The notes: generated by a model not told the origin, from the letters alone. 33,207 nt of DNA from an uncultured Bacillota bacterium (GCA_948907985.1 CAQWMM010000024.1:1-33207); one strand, 5' to 3'; counted from the first letter of the stretch, positions 1-7,592 are shown. Made by a program: numbers and translations.

Positions 1-231
1 GGCTATTTAAGCGGCCTGATTAACGTGGTGATAATTTATGGGGTGATGGTTTCCATTGCCCGGCTGGGCGCGGCCCCGGCCACCACTGCTATTATTGTCG
101 GCCAGGTTGGCACAGCGGCCCTGATTGACTGGCTGGGCCTGTTTGGGCTGGAGAAAACGAGTTTTTCTCTGTGGCAGGCGGCGGGGATTGTGCTTTTGGC
201 GCTGGGCGCGCGCCTGTTGCTGGCTAAATAG
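1..231 (+). CDS. DMT-superfamily transporter, YdcZ (DUF606) type, C-terminal part
   Basis: The reading frame is open from the first base and ends with TAG, so only the last 76 residues of a membrane protein are present. They form two to three hydrophobic helices. The stretch RLGAAPATTAIIVGQV, followed by LIDWLGLFGLEK and a final hydrophobic helix, matches the C-terminal half of YdcZ-type members of the drug/metabolite transporter superfamily, where similar GQ and LIDxxGLFG patterns occur. The substrate is unknown. The gene begins outside the window. A perfect 10-bp hairpin lies 37 bases after the stop. The family call is good; nothing can be said about the missing N-terminal half. Confidence 0.75.
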   Translation, partial: GYLSGLINVVIIYGVMVSIARLGAAPATTAIIVGQVGTAALIDWLGLFGLEKTSFSLWQAAGIVLLALGARLLLAK

Positions 232-267
232 CAGAATATTTGCAGTCAGAATATTTTCAGGCATAAT

Positions 268-297
268 AATAGAGCCGCTGATTTTAACGGCTCTATT
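268..297. terminator. Hairpin terminator after the YdcZ-type transporter
   Basis: Perfect 10-bp inverted repeat AATAGAGCCG / CGGCTCTATT with a 10-base loop. On the plus strand it is followed by a T-rich stretch broken by A and G (ACATTTTAGTTTT). It lies between convergent genes, so it may stop transcription from the transporter and back up the ssp terminator. Confidence 0.65.
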
Positions 298-311
298 ACA
301 TTTTAGTTTTG

Positions 312-329
312 TTTGCCTGTCAGGGCAAA
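312..329 (-). terminator. Possible terminator downstream of the spore-protein gene
   Basis: Short hairpin TTTGCC / GGCAAA with a 6-base loop, 62 bases past the reverse-strand ssp stop codon. It lacks a clean U-tract on the minus strand, so the call is weak. Confidence 0.35.
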
Positions 330-390
330 TACTTTAAGACACTTTGAAACATTTTTAAGATTTGTTAAAACAATTTAAGACAATGAGAAG

Positions 391-612
391 TTATTTGATC
401 TGCTCTGTCTGCGCCGCACTGTTAATGGCTGCTGTCTGACCCTGAGCGATTGCCTGTTCGGCAAAGGCTACCATTTTACGAGTCATGTTGCCGCCGACAT
501 AACCGTTCTGACGAGAAGTCAGTTGGCCTTTATCAATCTGTTCGTAGTTGTTGATGCCCAACTCGTTGGCAACTTCAGTTTTGAACTGGTTCAGAACTGC
601 TTTGTTTTCCAT
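391..612 (-). CDS. Small acid-soluble spore protein, alpha/beta type
   Basis: A 73-residue alpha/beta-type SASP. These proteins coat spore-core DNA, protect it from UV and heat, and are degraded at germination to feed outgrowth. The family signature is plain: KTEVANELGI near the N terminus, where GPR cuts within the TE-x-A-x-E motif, and LTSRQNGYVGGNMTRKMV in the C-terminal half. Length is typical of the family. The start is the ATG at 610-612. An AGGAGG sits 8 bases upstream, and the GTG at 619-621, which would lengthen the protein, overlaps that binding site. The gene lies directly downstream of gpr on the same strand, so substrate and protease are neighbours. Expression is expected late in the forespore; see the promoter at 740-769. 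Confidence 0.95.
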   Translation of the reverse strand: MENKAVLNQFKTEVANELGINNYEQIDKGQLTSRQNGYVGGNMTRKMVAFAEQAIAQGQTAAINSAAQTEQIK

Positions 613-739
613 CGTTTCCACCTCCTTGCTTTACAGTGATCAGGCCGCCGCGCATTTTCCCGGTGCTTGCAAAAGCATTTTCAACCAACTGAAAAAATTT
701 ACGGCGACTGTTTGCTTTTGTGTTTTTCAAAAGCATTGT

Positions 740-769
740 TAGTATTGTACCGTTTGATTGTGGATATTC
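740..769 (-). promoter_or_regulatory. Candidate sigma-G (forespore) promoter for the SASP gene
   Basis: On the minus strand, GAATA (765-769) and AATACTA (740-746) are separated by exactly 18 bases. The sigma-G consensus is GMATR-N18-CATWMTA, so the match is complete at -35 and 6 of 7 at -10. A transcript from here would have a leader of about 120 bases. That leader contains a perfect 8-bp hairpin (TGCTTTTG / CAAAAGCA, 713-735). The promoter is inferred from consensus only. Confidence 0.5.
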
Positions 770-805
770 TTAAAATTTGCTGACAATTTTTGGCGGAAAC
801 TTTGT

Positions 806-1780
806 TCAGATATTTTGCATATACTGGCTGAAGTTCTGTTCGTCCGCCGCCGGGTGCAGAGCGCGGGTGATTCCGGCGGCAATGATCTTGGCGGCCAGGG
901 GTACCAGTGAATCGGCCTCCTTGGGCGTTACAACCAGACTGTCGGCAAAGGGATGCAGCAGGGTTTCCACCAGTTCGTCCGCCAAATTGGGCGCTTCGGT
1001 GGCCAGCCGCTGCAAACATAGATCGGCGCTTTCGCGGATGATAGTGGCTCCGTGCACCACCGTTGGGATACCGACGGCGATTACCGGCACGCCAAGATAG
1101 GCCTGATTGACGGCCTGACGGCGGTTTTGTACCCCGGAGCCGGGCCGGATGCCGGTGTTGCAGATTTGAATACTGCTCATAATGTTGCTGATACTGCGAG
1201 CGGCCAGAGCGTCCACCACAATCAGGCAGCCAGGTTTAATTTGCTGGGTTACGCCTTTGATCAGCCGGGCGGTTTCTATGCCGGTGTTGCCCACCACGCC
1301 GGGGCTGATTGCCGCCACCGGGCGGATTTCTGCGGCCCAGTCCTGCTGATAGAAATGCCTGGTCGGCTGAATATAGGAGATGGTTTTGGGGCCGATAGCA
1401 TCGGCGGTGGTTTGGAAGTTGCCCAGCCCCACCACCAGCACCGCGGCCTCGGGCGGCAAATCAGCCGGCAGCACGCCGGCGATAGCCTCGGCCAGGGCGG
1501 CGCTGATTGGCAGCAGCTGGCTGTTTGTGTCGTTGAGATTGTTTTTAAGCTCCGGCACTTCAATAGTAATATAAACGCCCTCGTCGCGCCCCATCAGCTC
1601 TGCGCCCTGGGCGTCTAAAATTTCAATCGTGTTAATTGTCCCGGCGGCAAAAGAGCGCTGGGTGTGCCGAACCCCCGGCACCTCCGGATTATCCGGCGAG
1701 TCGCCGCGCAAAAGCTGGTGCGCCTCGGTGGCCATATCCAGGGCCTGGGCCTGCCGGAGCAGGTTGTTGTCATAATTCAT
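806..1780 (-). CDS. gpr: Germination protease GPR (spore endopeptidase)
   Basis: 324-residue GPR, the protease that starts degradation of alpha/beta-type SASPs at germination. It is made as a forespore zymogen that removes its own short N-terminal propeptide. The segment ALDMATEA near residues 13-20 resembles the autoprocessing site. VVGLGN...TTADAIGP (about 117-131) places an Asp at 127, the position of a catalytic Asp in the Bacillus megaterium enzyme. The VVDALAAR motif supplies a second Asp at 190. SPGVVGNTGIET and GVPVIAVGIPTVVHG are also family-typical. The start is the ATG at 1778-1780, five bases after GGAGG; an upstream in-frame TTG overlaps that site and is unlikely. It lies upstream of its SASP substrate on the same strand. 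Confidence 0.96.
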   Translation of the reverse strand: MNYDNNLLRQAQALDMATEAHQLLRGDSPDNPEVPGVRHTQRSFAAGTINTIEILDAQGAELMGRDEGVYITIEVPELKNNLNDTNSQLLPISAALAEAIAGVLPADLPPEAAVLVVGLGNFQTTADAIGPKTISYIQPTRHFYQQDWAAEIRPVAAISPGVVGNTGIETARLIKGVTQQIKPGCLIVVDALAARSISNIMSSIQICNTGIRPGSGVQNRRQAVNQAYLGVPVIAVGIPTVVHGATIIRESADLCLQRLATEAPNLADELVETLLHPFADSLVVTPKEADSLVPLAAKIIAAGITRALHPAADEQNFSQYMQNI

Positions 1781-1938
1781 ATAAACCTCCAAAAATAAAA
1801 AATTTACGCTGCTATTTTTAGGAGGAAGAAAGATACTGTTTAGCGAATAATAGAACAGCGTATTTTATATTATTTTTTATTATATTTAGCTTTTTATGCG
1901 TTTAAATTAAGCGTTGCAAAACGAAAGGTTGATGAATT

Positions 1939-2097
1939 ATGGAAATTCGTTGTGCTCTGTGTGGCAAAAAAATGGAAATTAATAAGATGAACAAGGATTT
2001 TGAGGATATTCGCAATGGCAAAAAACCGGTTATCATTTGCCAGATGTGCCAGCGTTCCGCGATGTATGAGGCCAAAAAGCAGATTGAACAGGTTTAA
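1939..2097 (+). CDS. Small two-CxxC zinc-ribbon-like protein (YlaI/DUF2197-like)
   Basis: A 52-residue protein with two CxxC pairs (Cys5/Cys8 and Cys34/Cys37) separated by a charged linker. This is the layout of a small zinc ribbon and resembles the YlaI/DUF2197 family of uncharacterised Bacillota proteins. GAAAGG lies about ten bases before the ATG. It is divergent from gpr across a 158-base AT-rich gap. Function is unknown. Gene status is supported by the conserved Cys spacing and by coding-like base use compared with the AT-rich flanks. Confidence 0.75.
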   Translation: MEIRCALCGKKMEINKMNKDFEDIRNGKKPVIICQMCQRSAMYEAKKQIEQV

Positions 2098-2103
2098 AAC
2101 AGT

Positions 2104-2170
2104 TATCGGCGCCGCCAGGCAGCGCCGATAGAATTTGGGAGAGGAAGATTATCTGCTTGAAAGATAATCT
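2104..2170 (+). terminator. Two hairpins after the CxxC protein gene
   Basis: The first is a perfect 9-bp stem TATCGGCGC / GCGCCGATA (2104-2112, 2122-2130). The second is a perfect 9-bp stem AGATTATCT / AGATAATCT (2146-2154, 2162-2170). Neither is followed by a long T-run. Termination is plausible but not proven; an RNA structural role is possible. Confidence 0.4.
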
Positions 2171-2241
2171 GGCTTTAGTTTATGCCAAAGGGCCTGTTTT
2201 ATACTAATTTTTATGCTTTTGCTTTTTACAAATTTTTCTAT

Positions 2242-2271
2242 TTTACAAAATCACCTTTTCTATGTTATAAT
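2242..2271 (+). promoter_or_regulatory. Strong sigma-A type promoter before the membrane peptide / vapD pair
   Basis: TTTACA (2242-2247), 18-base spacer, TATAAT (2266-2271). The expected transcription start, near 2278, would fall inside or just after the AAAAGGAGA ribosome binding site at 2272-2280. The mRNA would then begin only a few bases before the ATG at 2286. Confidence 0.6.
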
Positions 2272-2285
2272 AAAAGGAGATAACC

Positions 2286-2519
2286 ATGGCTAAAAAAATT
2301 TTGGCGGCTGTTCGGCGGCATTTTCTGATATACTCCGGCCTGCTTTTTGTGGCGCAGGATTTGGCGCAGACCTTTTTTGCGGAGCATTTGCCGCTGGGCA
2401 ATTATATTATGGATAACTGGCCTCTATACGTCTGGTGTTTGTTGCTTTTTGCGGCGGCGGATTGTTTTTGGAACTGGGCGGCGCCGATTGACTGGTTTGG
2501 GCATAGAAATAAACAATAA
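2286..2519 (+). CDS. Small membrane protein of unknown function upstream of vapD
   Basis: 77 residues, starting at an ATG eight bases or fewer after AAGGAGA. A basic N terminus (MAKKILAAVRRH) leads into one hydrophobic helix at about 13-30. A second lies at about 45-65, and Trp and aromatic residues are frequent near the end. The prediction is two transmembrane helices with both ends inside. No family is recognised. The gap to vapD is only 26 bases and the two are likely co-transcribed. This raises the possibility of a functional partnership, but nothing in the sequence resembles the known soluble antitoxin VapX. It could simply be an unrelated membrane peptide. Confidence 0.65.
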   Translation: MAKKILAAVRRHFLIYSGLLFVAQDLAQTFFAEHLPLGNYIMDNWPLYVWCLLLFAAADCFWNWAAPIDWFGHRNKQ

Positions 2520-2545
2520 TTTAACAAAAATTGAGGCGATAAACT

Positions 2546-2833
2546 ATGTATGCAATAGCTTTTGATTTGAAAATAGATGATTTAAAGAAACAGTATGGCG
2601 AAATGTATAATCATGCCTATGACGAAATCCGGCAGGAGTTGGAGGCTGTTGGCTTTGAATGGACGCAGGGCAGCGTTTATATAAACCACAGCGAAAAAAA
2701 TAGTTTGACGACAGTCTACAAAGCTATCAATAAACTATCCAGTATTGACTGGTTTAGAAAAAGCGTGCGCGATATTAGAGCGTTTAAGGTAGAGGATTGG
2801 TCTGACTTTACGGAAATTGTCAAAGCGGAATAG
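2546..2833 (+). CDS. vapD: VapD-family endoribonuclease (Cas2-like fold)
   Basis: 95 residues, the usual VapD length. It begins MYAIAFDL, the first beta strand of the ferredoxin-like fold shared with Cas2. GFEWTQGSVYIN and the C-terminal block WFRKSVRDIRAFKVEDWSDFTEIV match VapD proteins of Haemophilus and Helicobacter closely. Characterised members are dimeric ribonucleases acting as toxins or affecting persistence; the substrate here is unknown. No CRISPR repeats or other cas genes occur in the window, so a Cas2 role is rejected. TGAGGCG precedes the ATG. The upstream partner is a two-helix membrane peptide rather than a recognised antitoxin, and rsmD follows after 17 bases. Confidence 0.88.
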   Translation: MYAIAFDLKIDDLKKQYGEMYNHAYDEIRQELEAVGFEWTQGSVYINHSEKNSLTTVYKAINKLSSIDWFRKSVRDIRAFKVEDWSDFTEIVKAE

Positions 2834-2850
2834 CCAAAGAGTGATTAATT

Positions 2851-3429
2851 ATGCGGATAATTGCGGGCACTGCCCATGGACAAATTATCAAAGCCCCGGC
2901 TGGGCGCAATACCCGGCCGACCACCGACCGGGTGCGCGAGGCTATTTTCAGCGCGCTTACGCCGTTTTTGGCGGGGGCCTATGTTCTGGACGCTTTTGCC
3001 GGCAGCGGCGCGCTGGGTTTGGAGGCGCTCTCGCGCGGAGCGGCCGGCGCGGTTTTTTGCGAGCAGGCCAGGCCGGCCCAGCTGGTGATTAAGGAAAATT
3101 TACGCAAGCTGGGTTTTGCGGACAGGGCAATTCTGCTTGGCGGCGCGGCTGAGCAAAAATTGCAGCATTGGCCGGATGAGGCGGAAAAGAAATCTTTTTT
3201 TAATAAGAAGTCTTTTGATATAGTATTGTTGGATCCGCCCTATAATCAGGGCTTGATAGAAAAAATTGAACCGCTGCTGCTGCGTGAGGGCTTTTTGGCC
3301 CCCGGCGCGCTGGTGATGTTGGAAACAGCCGCCAGACAGCCGGAACTTTTGGCCGATCCGCGTTGGCGGCAGTTAAAAAATCGGGTGTATGGTGATACGG
3401 CCGTATATTATTGGGAATTACAAAACTAA
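2851..3429 (+). CDS. rsmD: 16S rRNA (guanine966-N2)-methyltransferase RsmD
   Basis: 192-residue SAM-dependent methyltransferase that modifies G966 of 16S rRNA in the small subunit. The N-terminal MRIIAGTAHGQIIKAP and TRPTTDRVREAIFSAL are hallmark RsmD sequences. SAM motif I is DAFAGSGALGLEALSRGA (about 46-63). The catalytic DPPY motif follows LLDP at about residue 130. The length is normal. In most Bacillota rsmD is followed by coaD (phosphopantetheine adenylyltransferase), but here the next gene encodes a coiled-coil protein and coaD is absent. Confidence 0.94.
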   Translation: MRIIAGTAHGQIIKAPAGRNTRPTTDRVREAIFSALTPFLAGAYVLDAFAGSGALGLEALSRGAAGAVFCEQARPAQLVIKENLRKLGFADRAILLGGAAEQKLQHWPDEAEKKSFFNKKSFDIVLLDPPYNQGLIEKIEPLLLREGFLAPGALVMLETAARQPELLADPRWRQLKNRVYGDTAVYYWELQN

Positions 3430-3451
3430 TCATTTTAGGGAGGCGCAAACA

Positions 3452-3970
3452 ATGGATTTTACCGAAAACGACGGCTTGGGCAATGCCGATATTGGCGTTT
3501 TGCTGCAAGATTTGGAAACCTATATTGAAAAATGCTCGCGCGTGCCGTTAACCGGCAAAATTATGGCCGAGGGCGATTTTATTCTGGAAACTATCGACAA
3601 AATTAACGCGATTTTGCCGGAAGAGATGAAACAGGCTAAACAGGTTTTGGAACAAAGCGACAAAATTTTGGAGAGTATCGAGGCGCAGGGCAAAAAAATG
3701 CTGGACGACGCCCGCGCCCAGGCGGAAAAAATTGTGCAGGAAACCGAAATTGTTCAAATGGCACAGCAGGAGGCGGAAAAAATAATCAGCCAGGCCAAGG
3801 AATATTGTGAAAGTATGGTGAACAAGGCCAACGAGCAGTCGGACCAGATTATCGGCGACGCCGAGGCCTACATAAACAGCCTGCTGGCGCATTTGGAGGG
3901 CAATTTGGACAAGGTGATGGACGCGGTTAAAACCACCCGCGACAGTTTTGAGATTAGCCGTAAAAGCTAA
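3452..3970 (+). CDS. Coiled-coil protein, V-ATPase subunit H / DivIVA-like
   Basis: 172 residues, almost entirely helical. From about residue 45 it is a long heptad-rich coiled coil with many Ala, Gln, Glu and Lys (for example LDDARAQAEKIVQE and AQQEAEKIISQAKE). This composition is often annotated as ATPase subunit-like or DivIVA-like. No catalytic motif is visible. The ATG at 3452 follows GGGAGG closely; a longer reading upstream would overlap rsmD and lacks a binding site. Comparable proteins sit between rsmD/coaD and ylbJ in other Bacillota, so the position is conserved though the role is unknown. A structural or cell-envelope scaffold role is possible. Confidence 0.75.
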   Translation: MDFTENDGLGNADIGVLLQDLETYIEKCSRVPLTGKIMAEGDFILETIDKINAILPEEMKQAKQVLEQSDKILESIEAQGKKMLDDARAQAEKIVQETEIVQMAQQEAEKIISQAKEYCESMVNKANEQSDQIIGDAEAYINSLLAHLEGNLDKVMDAVKTTRDSFEISRKS

Positions 3971-3973
3971 TAA

Positions 3974-5143
3974 CTAACGCCGCCGGGAGGTCAGCACAAC
4001 CAGAAAGGAACAGGCCAGCAGAGCCAGCAGCGCAAGCAGGCTGCCCAGCAGCCAAAAACTCAAGGCCTGCCAGGGGCTGGGTATGTTGAAAAACTGAGGC
4101 AGTGTGCTGCTGTTTAAGCTGATTAAGCCAAGTTTCAGACCGGCTAAAAGCAGCGCCGGCGCGGCCAGGCTGTGCAGCAGACGGCAGGGCAGATAATATT
4201 TGAGGGTTAAATCTGTTTCGTTGAGTACGCCGGCAATTTGGGTGTGGATGGAAAGGCCGCTCCAGCTTAATATGACGGCGGCGCCGATTAATTTAGCCTG
4301 CAAAGGCGCGCTGCCTGCGGCCAGGCGGTCAATGCCCAGCGTCATTTCAAAAAAGCCGCTGCTTAAAGCCGGCAGAATATCCTCCGGCAGACCAAAGCAT
4401 TGGCAGAGCGGGCGCAGGGCCAGCTGCAACAGGCCCAAAAGGCCGGTTTGCTGCAAGGTTAGCAGCAGCAGACTGAAAATCAGCATAAAAGCGCCGATCA
4501 TGCCGATGTTGGTCAGGGCTTTGAGAGAACTCTCTTTGAGCATTTGGCTTAGGGGCTGAACCGTGGCCTGGCGGCTGAAAGCGGCCTGCCAGCCGGCCAG
4601 CAGCAATTTGCCGGCGGAGCGGCGGCTGGTTATAGGCGCGGTTTTTTTCTCCGCCCAAAAGCGCAGCAGAAAGCCCCAGAGCAGATTCAGCGGATAATGC
4701 GCCAGCGCCAGCCAAACGCCGAGGGCCGGCTGGTTAAGGGCGGCGGTTACGGTAATCATAATGTAGAGCGGGCCGGCGTTGTTGCAAAAGGCCACCAGAC
4801 GCTCGCCCTCGTTGCGGCTGATTAACCTCTGGGCGCGGAGTTGGGCGGCGATTGCGCCGCCAGTGGGCGAGCCGGCAAAAAAGCCCAGAATAATGCCCAG
4901 CGCCGCCGCGCCGGGCAGCCGGAAAAGCGGCTGCATAATCGGCTCCAACCAGACGCTCAATGCGCGGATAAAGCCGCTGCGGCTTAAAAATTCCGTCAGA
5001 ATAAAAAAGGGCAGCAGGGCGGGCACAACGTTGCGCCACCAACTGCCCAGCGCCCCCTGGGCGGCCAGCAGCGCCGCCTGTGGCGCGCTTAGCATTGTCC
5101 AGAAGATAGTCAGGGAGATGATGATTCTAAATAGGTTCAGCAT
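3974..5143 (-). CDS. ylbJ: Sporulation integral membrane protein YlbJ
   Basis: 389-residue polytopic protein of the nucleoside-recognition (Gate) family. YlbJ is needed for normal spore cortex formation in Bacillus subtilis. Visible features are FFAGSPTGGAIAAQLR (about residues 88-103), CNNAGPLYIMITV (about 120), and a second Gate-like block SGFFEMTLGIDRLA near residue 265, with about eight to ten hydrophobic segments. It is transcribed against its neighbours, and its stop lies three bases from the end of the coiled-coil gene. The ATG at 5141-5143 has no good ribosome binding site and no better start was found, so the exact N terminus is uncertain. Family identity is not in doubt. Confidence 0.9.
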   Translation of the reverse strand: MLNLFRIIISLTIFWTMLSAPQAALLAAQGALGSWWRNVVPALLPFFILTEFLSRSGFIRALSVWLEPIMQPLFRLPGAAALGIILGFFAGSPTGGAIAAQLRAQRLISRNEGERLVAFCNNAGPLYIMITVTAALNQPALGVWLALAHYPLNLLWGFLLRFWAEKKTAPITSRRSAGKLLLAGWQAAFSRQATVQPLSQMLKESSLKALTNIGMIGAFMLIFSLLLLTLQQTGLLGLLQLALRPLCQCFGLPEDILPALSSGFFEMTLGIDRLAAGSAPLQAKLIGAAVILSWSGLSIHTQIAGVLNETDLTLKYYLPCRLLHSLAAPALLLAGLKLGLISLNSSTLPQFFNIPSPWQALSFWLLGSLLALLALLACSFLVVLTSRRR

Positions 5144-5280
5144 TTTTTATCATAAATTATAAGCCGCGCTGCCTGGCGGCAGGTTTTATATTTAACAGAA
5201 TATGGCTGCATGGGCGGTAATATGCCCCCGAAAGCGGCAATAGGTAAAAAAAATGTTGTTTCGCTTGAGGAGGTTAAAAA

Positions 5281-6525
5281 ATGTTAATTTTGGTATTAAA
5301 TTCCGGCAGCTCGTCTTTGAAGTATCAGCTTTTTAACACAAATACGGAGCGCGCTCTGGCTAAGGGCGTGGCTGATAAAATCGGCCTGGCGGATTCTTAT
5401 GTGGAGCATACGGTTTATCTGGAAATGGAAACCAGTCTGGGTATTGAACACCGCAAAAAGAAAGATACTATCGAGTGTGAGCTGAAAAACTCGCGTGAGG
5501 CTTTGGCCATGGTGATTACGCTTTTAACACATTCCGACCTGGGCGTGATCCATGATTTGAGCGAGATCAGCGCGGTGGGCCACCGCATTGTGCACGGCGG
5601 GGATTTGTTCAGCGAGGCGGTGGAGCTGACGCCGGAAAATCTCAAAAAGCTGGCCAGATTGAATACGTTGGCGCCGCTGCATAATCCGCCGGCGCTGTTG
5701 GGCGTGCAGGCCTGCTTGGAGGAAATGCCCGGCGTACCCAATGTAGGCGTGTTTGATACGGCTTTTCATCAAACTATGCCGCCGGAGGCTTATATGTATC
5801 CAATCGGCTATGATATGTATAAAAAGCATAATATACGGCGTTATGGTTTCCATGGTACTTCGCACGCTTATGTGTGCGGCCAGGTTATCGGCCTGTTGGA
5901 TAAGCCCAGGGAGGATACCAAAATCATCACCTGCCATATTGGCAACGGCAGCAGCCTGGCGGCGATTAAGGGCGGCAGGGTTATTGACACTTCAATGGGT
6001 TTTACGCCGCTGGAGGGACTGATGATGGGAACGCGCTGCGGTACGATTGATCCTTCGATAGCCTCGTTTTTGTTGGAGCAGGAGGGCTGGACTCCTCAAC
6101 GCCTGAGTGAATATCTGAACAAAGAATGTGGGCTGCTGGGGATTTCCGGCATCAGCAGCGATATGCGCGATATTCGCAAGGCGCTGGGCAACGGCCACAA
6201 ACGTTCCAAATTGGCGGTGGATATGCTCTATCACGAACTGATTAAGTTGATTGGCGGTTATGTGGTGCTGCTGGAGGGCGTGGACGCGCTGGTGTTCACC
6301 GCCGGTATGGGCGAAAACGACGCCCAGATGCGCAAAGACGTTTGCGCGCGGCTGCGTTATATCGGCGTGGAACTGGATTTGGAGATTAACAGTTCAGAAC
6401 AGGATTTCAAGTTGATTTCCACATCGGAATCGGCAGTTAAGGTTTATGTGGTGCCCACCAACGAGGAACTGATGATTGCGCGGGACACCCGTGAGGTGGT
6501 GCTTAAGTATAATCTGTTGAAATAA
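5281..6525 (+). CDS. ackA: Acetate kinase
   Basis: 414-residue acetate kinase, which interconverts acetyl phosphate plus ADP with acetate plus ATP and is the energy-yielding end of the phosphotransacetylase pathway. Motifs in order: LNSGSSSLKYQLF (N terminus), VGHRIVHGGD, FDTAFHQTMP, RRYGFHGTSHAYV, HIGNGSSLAAIKGG, DTSMGFTPLEGLMMGTR and FTAGMGEN. All are standard for the ASKHA-fold family and include the catalytic Asp and Arg contexts. The start is the ATG seven bases after GAGGAGG. No pta gene is adjacent. The usual Bacillota neighbours downstream of ackA (yceD/DUF177, rpmF) are missing; hslO follows 26 bases later. An active fermentative lifestyle is inferred. Confidence 0.97.
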   Translation: MLILVLNSGSSSLKYQLFNTNTERALAKGVADKIGLADSYVEHTVYLEMETSLGIEHRKKKDTIECELKNSREALAMVITLLTHSDLGVIHDLSEISAVGHRIVHGGDLFSEAVELTPENLKKLARLNTLAPLHNPPALLGVQACLEEMPGVPNVGVFDTAFHQTMPPEAYMYPIGYDMYKKHNIRRYGFHGTSHAYVCGQVIGLLDKPREDTKIITCHIGNGSSLAAIKGGRVIDTSMGFTPLEGLMMGTRCGTIDPSIASFLLEQEGWTPQRLSEYLNKECGLLGISGISSDMRDIRKALGNGHKRSKLAVDMLYHELIKLIGGYVVLLEGVDALVFTAGMGENDAQMRKDVCARLRYIGVELDLEINSSEQDFKLISTSESAVKVYVVPTNEELMIARDTREVVLKYNLLK

Positions 6526-6551
6526 AACGGTAAGATTTCGAGGTGTTATGA

Positions 6552-7538
6552 ATGGAAGAACAGCAGGATTATTGTTTGCGCGGCGTCAGCGAAGACGGCA
6601 GCGTTAAGCTTTGGTTGGCCAAAACTACCAATCTGTGCGAGGAGGGGCGCAAACGCCATGACGCCTGGAGCGTGGCCGCCGCCGCTCTGGGGCGGCTGCT
6701 GACCGCCGGGGTGTTTTTCGGCCTGAATTTGAAAGGCGAGGGCGACAGCGTTACTTTGCGCATTAATGGCGACGGCCCGCTGGGCAGTTTGGCGGTGGTG
6801 GCGGAGCCAGACGGCGCGGTGCGCGGTTTTGTGGCTAATCCACAGGTGGATATTGCCCGCCGGGCGGACGGTAAGCTGGATGTGGGCGGCGCGGTTGGCC
6901 GCGGCACGCTGACGGTGATTAAGGATATGGGCTTTGGCGAACCTTATTCCGGAACGGTAGATTTGGTAACCGGCGAAATTGGCGACGATATTACTCAATA
7001 TTATTTAGAATCCGAGCAAACGCCGGCGGCGGTCGGTTTGGGGGTGCGGATTGCGCCGGGCGGCTGTGTGGATGCGGCCGGTGGTTTTTTGCTTCAGGTT
7101 TTGCCGCATGCTGATGAAATGGTTATCAAGCAGCTGGAATTAAATATCAGCAATTTGCTGCCGGTCAGCCAGATGGTGGCCGACGGTCTGACCCTGGAGG
7201 AAATGGCCAACGAAGTTATGTTGGGCGTGCCCTGGCGGGAGTTGGAGCGCAGGCCGCTGGTTTATCGCTGTTCTTGCAGCCGGGAGCGGCTGCGCGGCGC
7301 TTTGTTGAGCCTGGGCTATAAGCAGCTGAAAGAACTCTGGCAGGAAAAGGCCGAGGCGGACGAGCCAACGGAGCTGGTTTGCCGGTTTTGCGGTGAAAAA
7401 TACTATTTTTCGCCTGCCGAGCTTAAAGAGATGGTGGATGAACTGGATCGGGAGCGTTTCCAGCGTTTTGCTGCCAGTTTGCAGAACCAAATTACCAATG
7501 AGATTCAAAAAAATGAAAATGATTCGCCGGAAGATTAA
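6552..7538 (+). CDS. hslO: Redox-regulated chaperone Hsp33
   Basis: 328-residue cytoplasmic holdase chaperone activated by oxidation. The N-terminal substrate-binding domain contains family sequence such as DDITQYYLESEQTPAAVGLGV (about residues 143-163). The C-terminal redox switch has CSCS (near residue 240) and CRFC (near 277), the CxC...CxxC zinc tetrad that forms disulfides under oxidative stress. The start is the ATG at 6552, seven bases after GAGGTG; an ATG four bases upstream is out of frame. Likely co-transcribed with ackA. The C terminus carries a charged tail of about 25 residues beyond the switch. Confidence 0.95.
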   Translation: MEEQQDYCLRGVSEDGSVKLWLAKTTNLCEEGRKRHDAWSVAAAALGRLLTAGVFFGLNLKGEGDSVTLRINGDGPLGSLAVVAEPDGAVRGFVANPQVDIARRADGKLDVGGAVGRGTLTVIKDMGFGEPYSGTVDLVTGEIGDDITQYYLESEQTPAAVGLGVRIAPGGCVDAAGGFLLQVLPHADEMVIKQLELNISNLLPVSQMVADGLTLEEMANEVMLGVPWRELERRPLVYRCSCSRERLRGALLSLGYKQLKELWQEKAEADEPTELVCRFCGEKYYFSPAELKEMVDELDRERFQRFAASLQNQITNEIQKNENDSPED

Positions 7539-7556
7539 AAAATTACCAAAAAGGGC

Positions 7557-7585
7557 TTGCCAAAGACTGGCGGATGTGTTAAAAT
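7557..7585 (+). promoter_or_regulatory. Sigma-A type promoter for rplS
   Basis: TTGCCA (7557-7562), 17-base spacer, TAAAAT (7580-7585). It lies just after hslO and about 115 bases before the rplS start, so rplS probably has its own transcript. Confidence 0.6.
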
Positions 7586-7592
7586 AAATAAG

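Noticed and set aside
1052..1618. 188-codon open frame on the plus strand
   Set aside because: It is antisense to gpr, whose motifs are clear, and has low-complexity His/Gly-rich translation and no binding site.
2181..2279. 33-codon open frame before the membrane peptide gene
   Set aside because: No ribosome binding site, and Phe/Tyr/Lys-rich composition as expected for AT-rich non-coding DNA; it overlaps the promoter.
2546..2833. VapD read as a Cas2 protein with a CRISPR locus
   Set aside because: The sequence matches VapD specifically, and no direct-repeat array or other cas gene is present.
5144..5280. Promoter for ackA or ylbJ in the divergent gap
   Set aside because: Only weak box pairs with poor spacing (for example TTAACA and TAATAT 20 bases apart) were found, so none is called.
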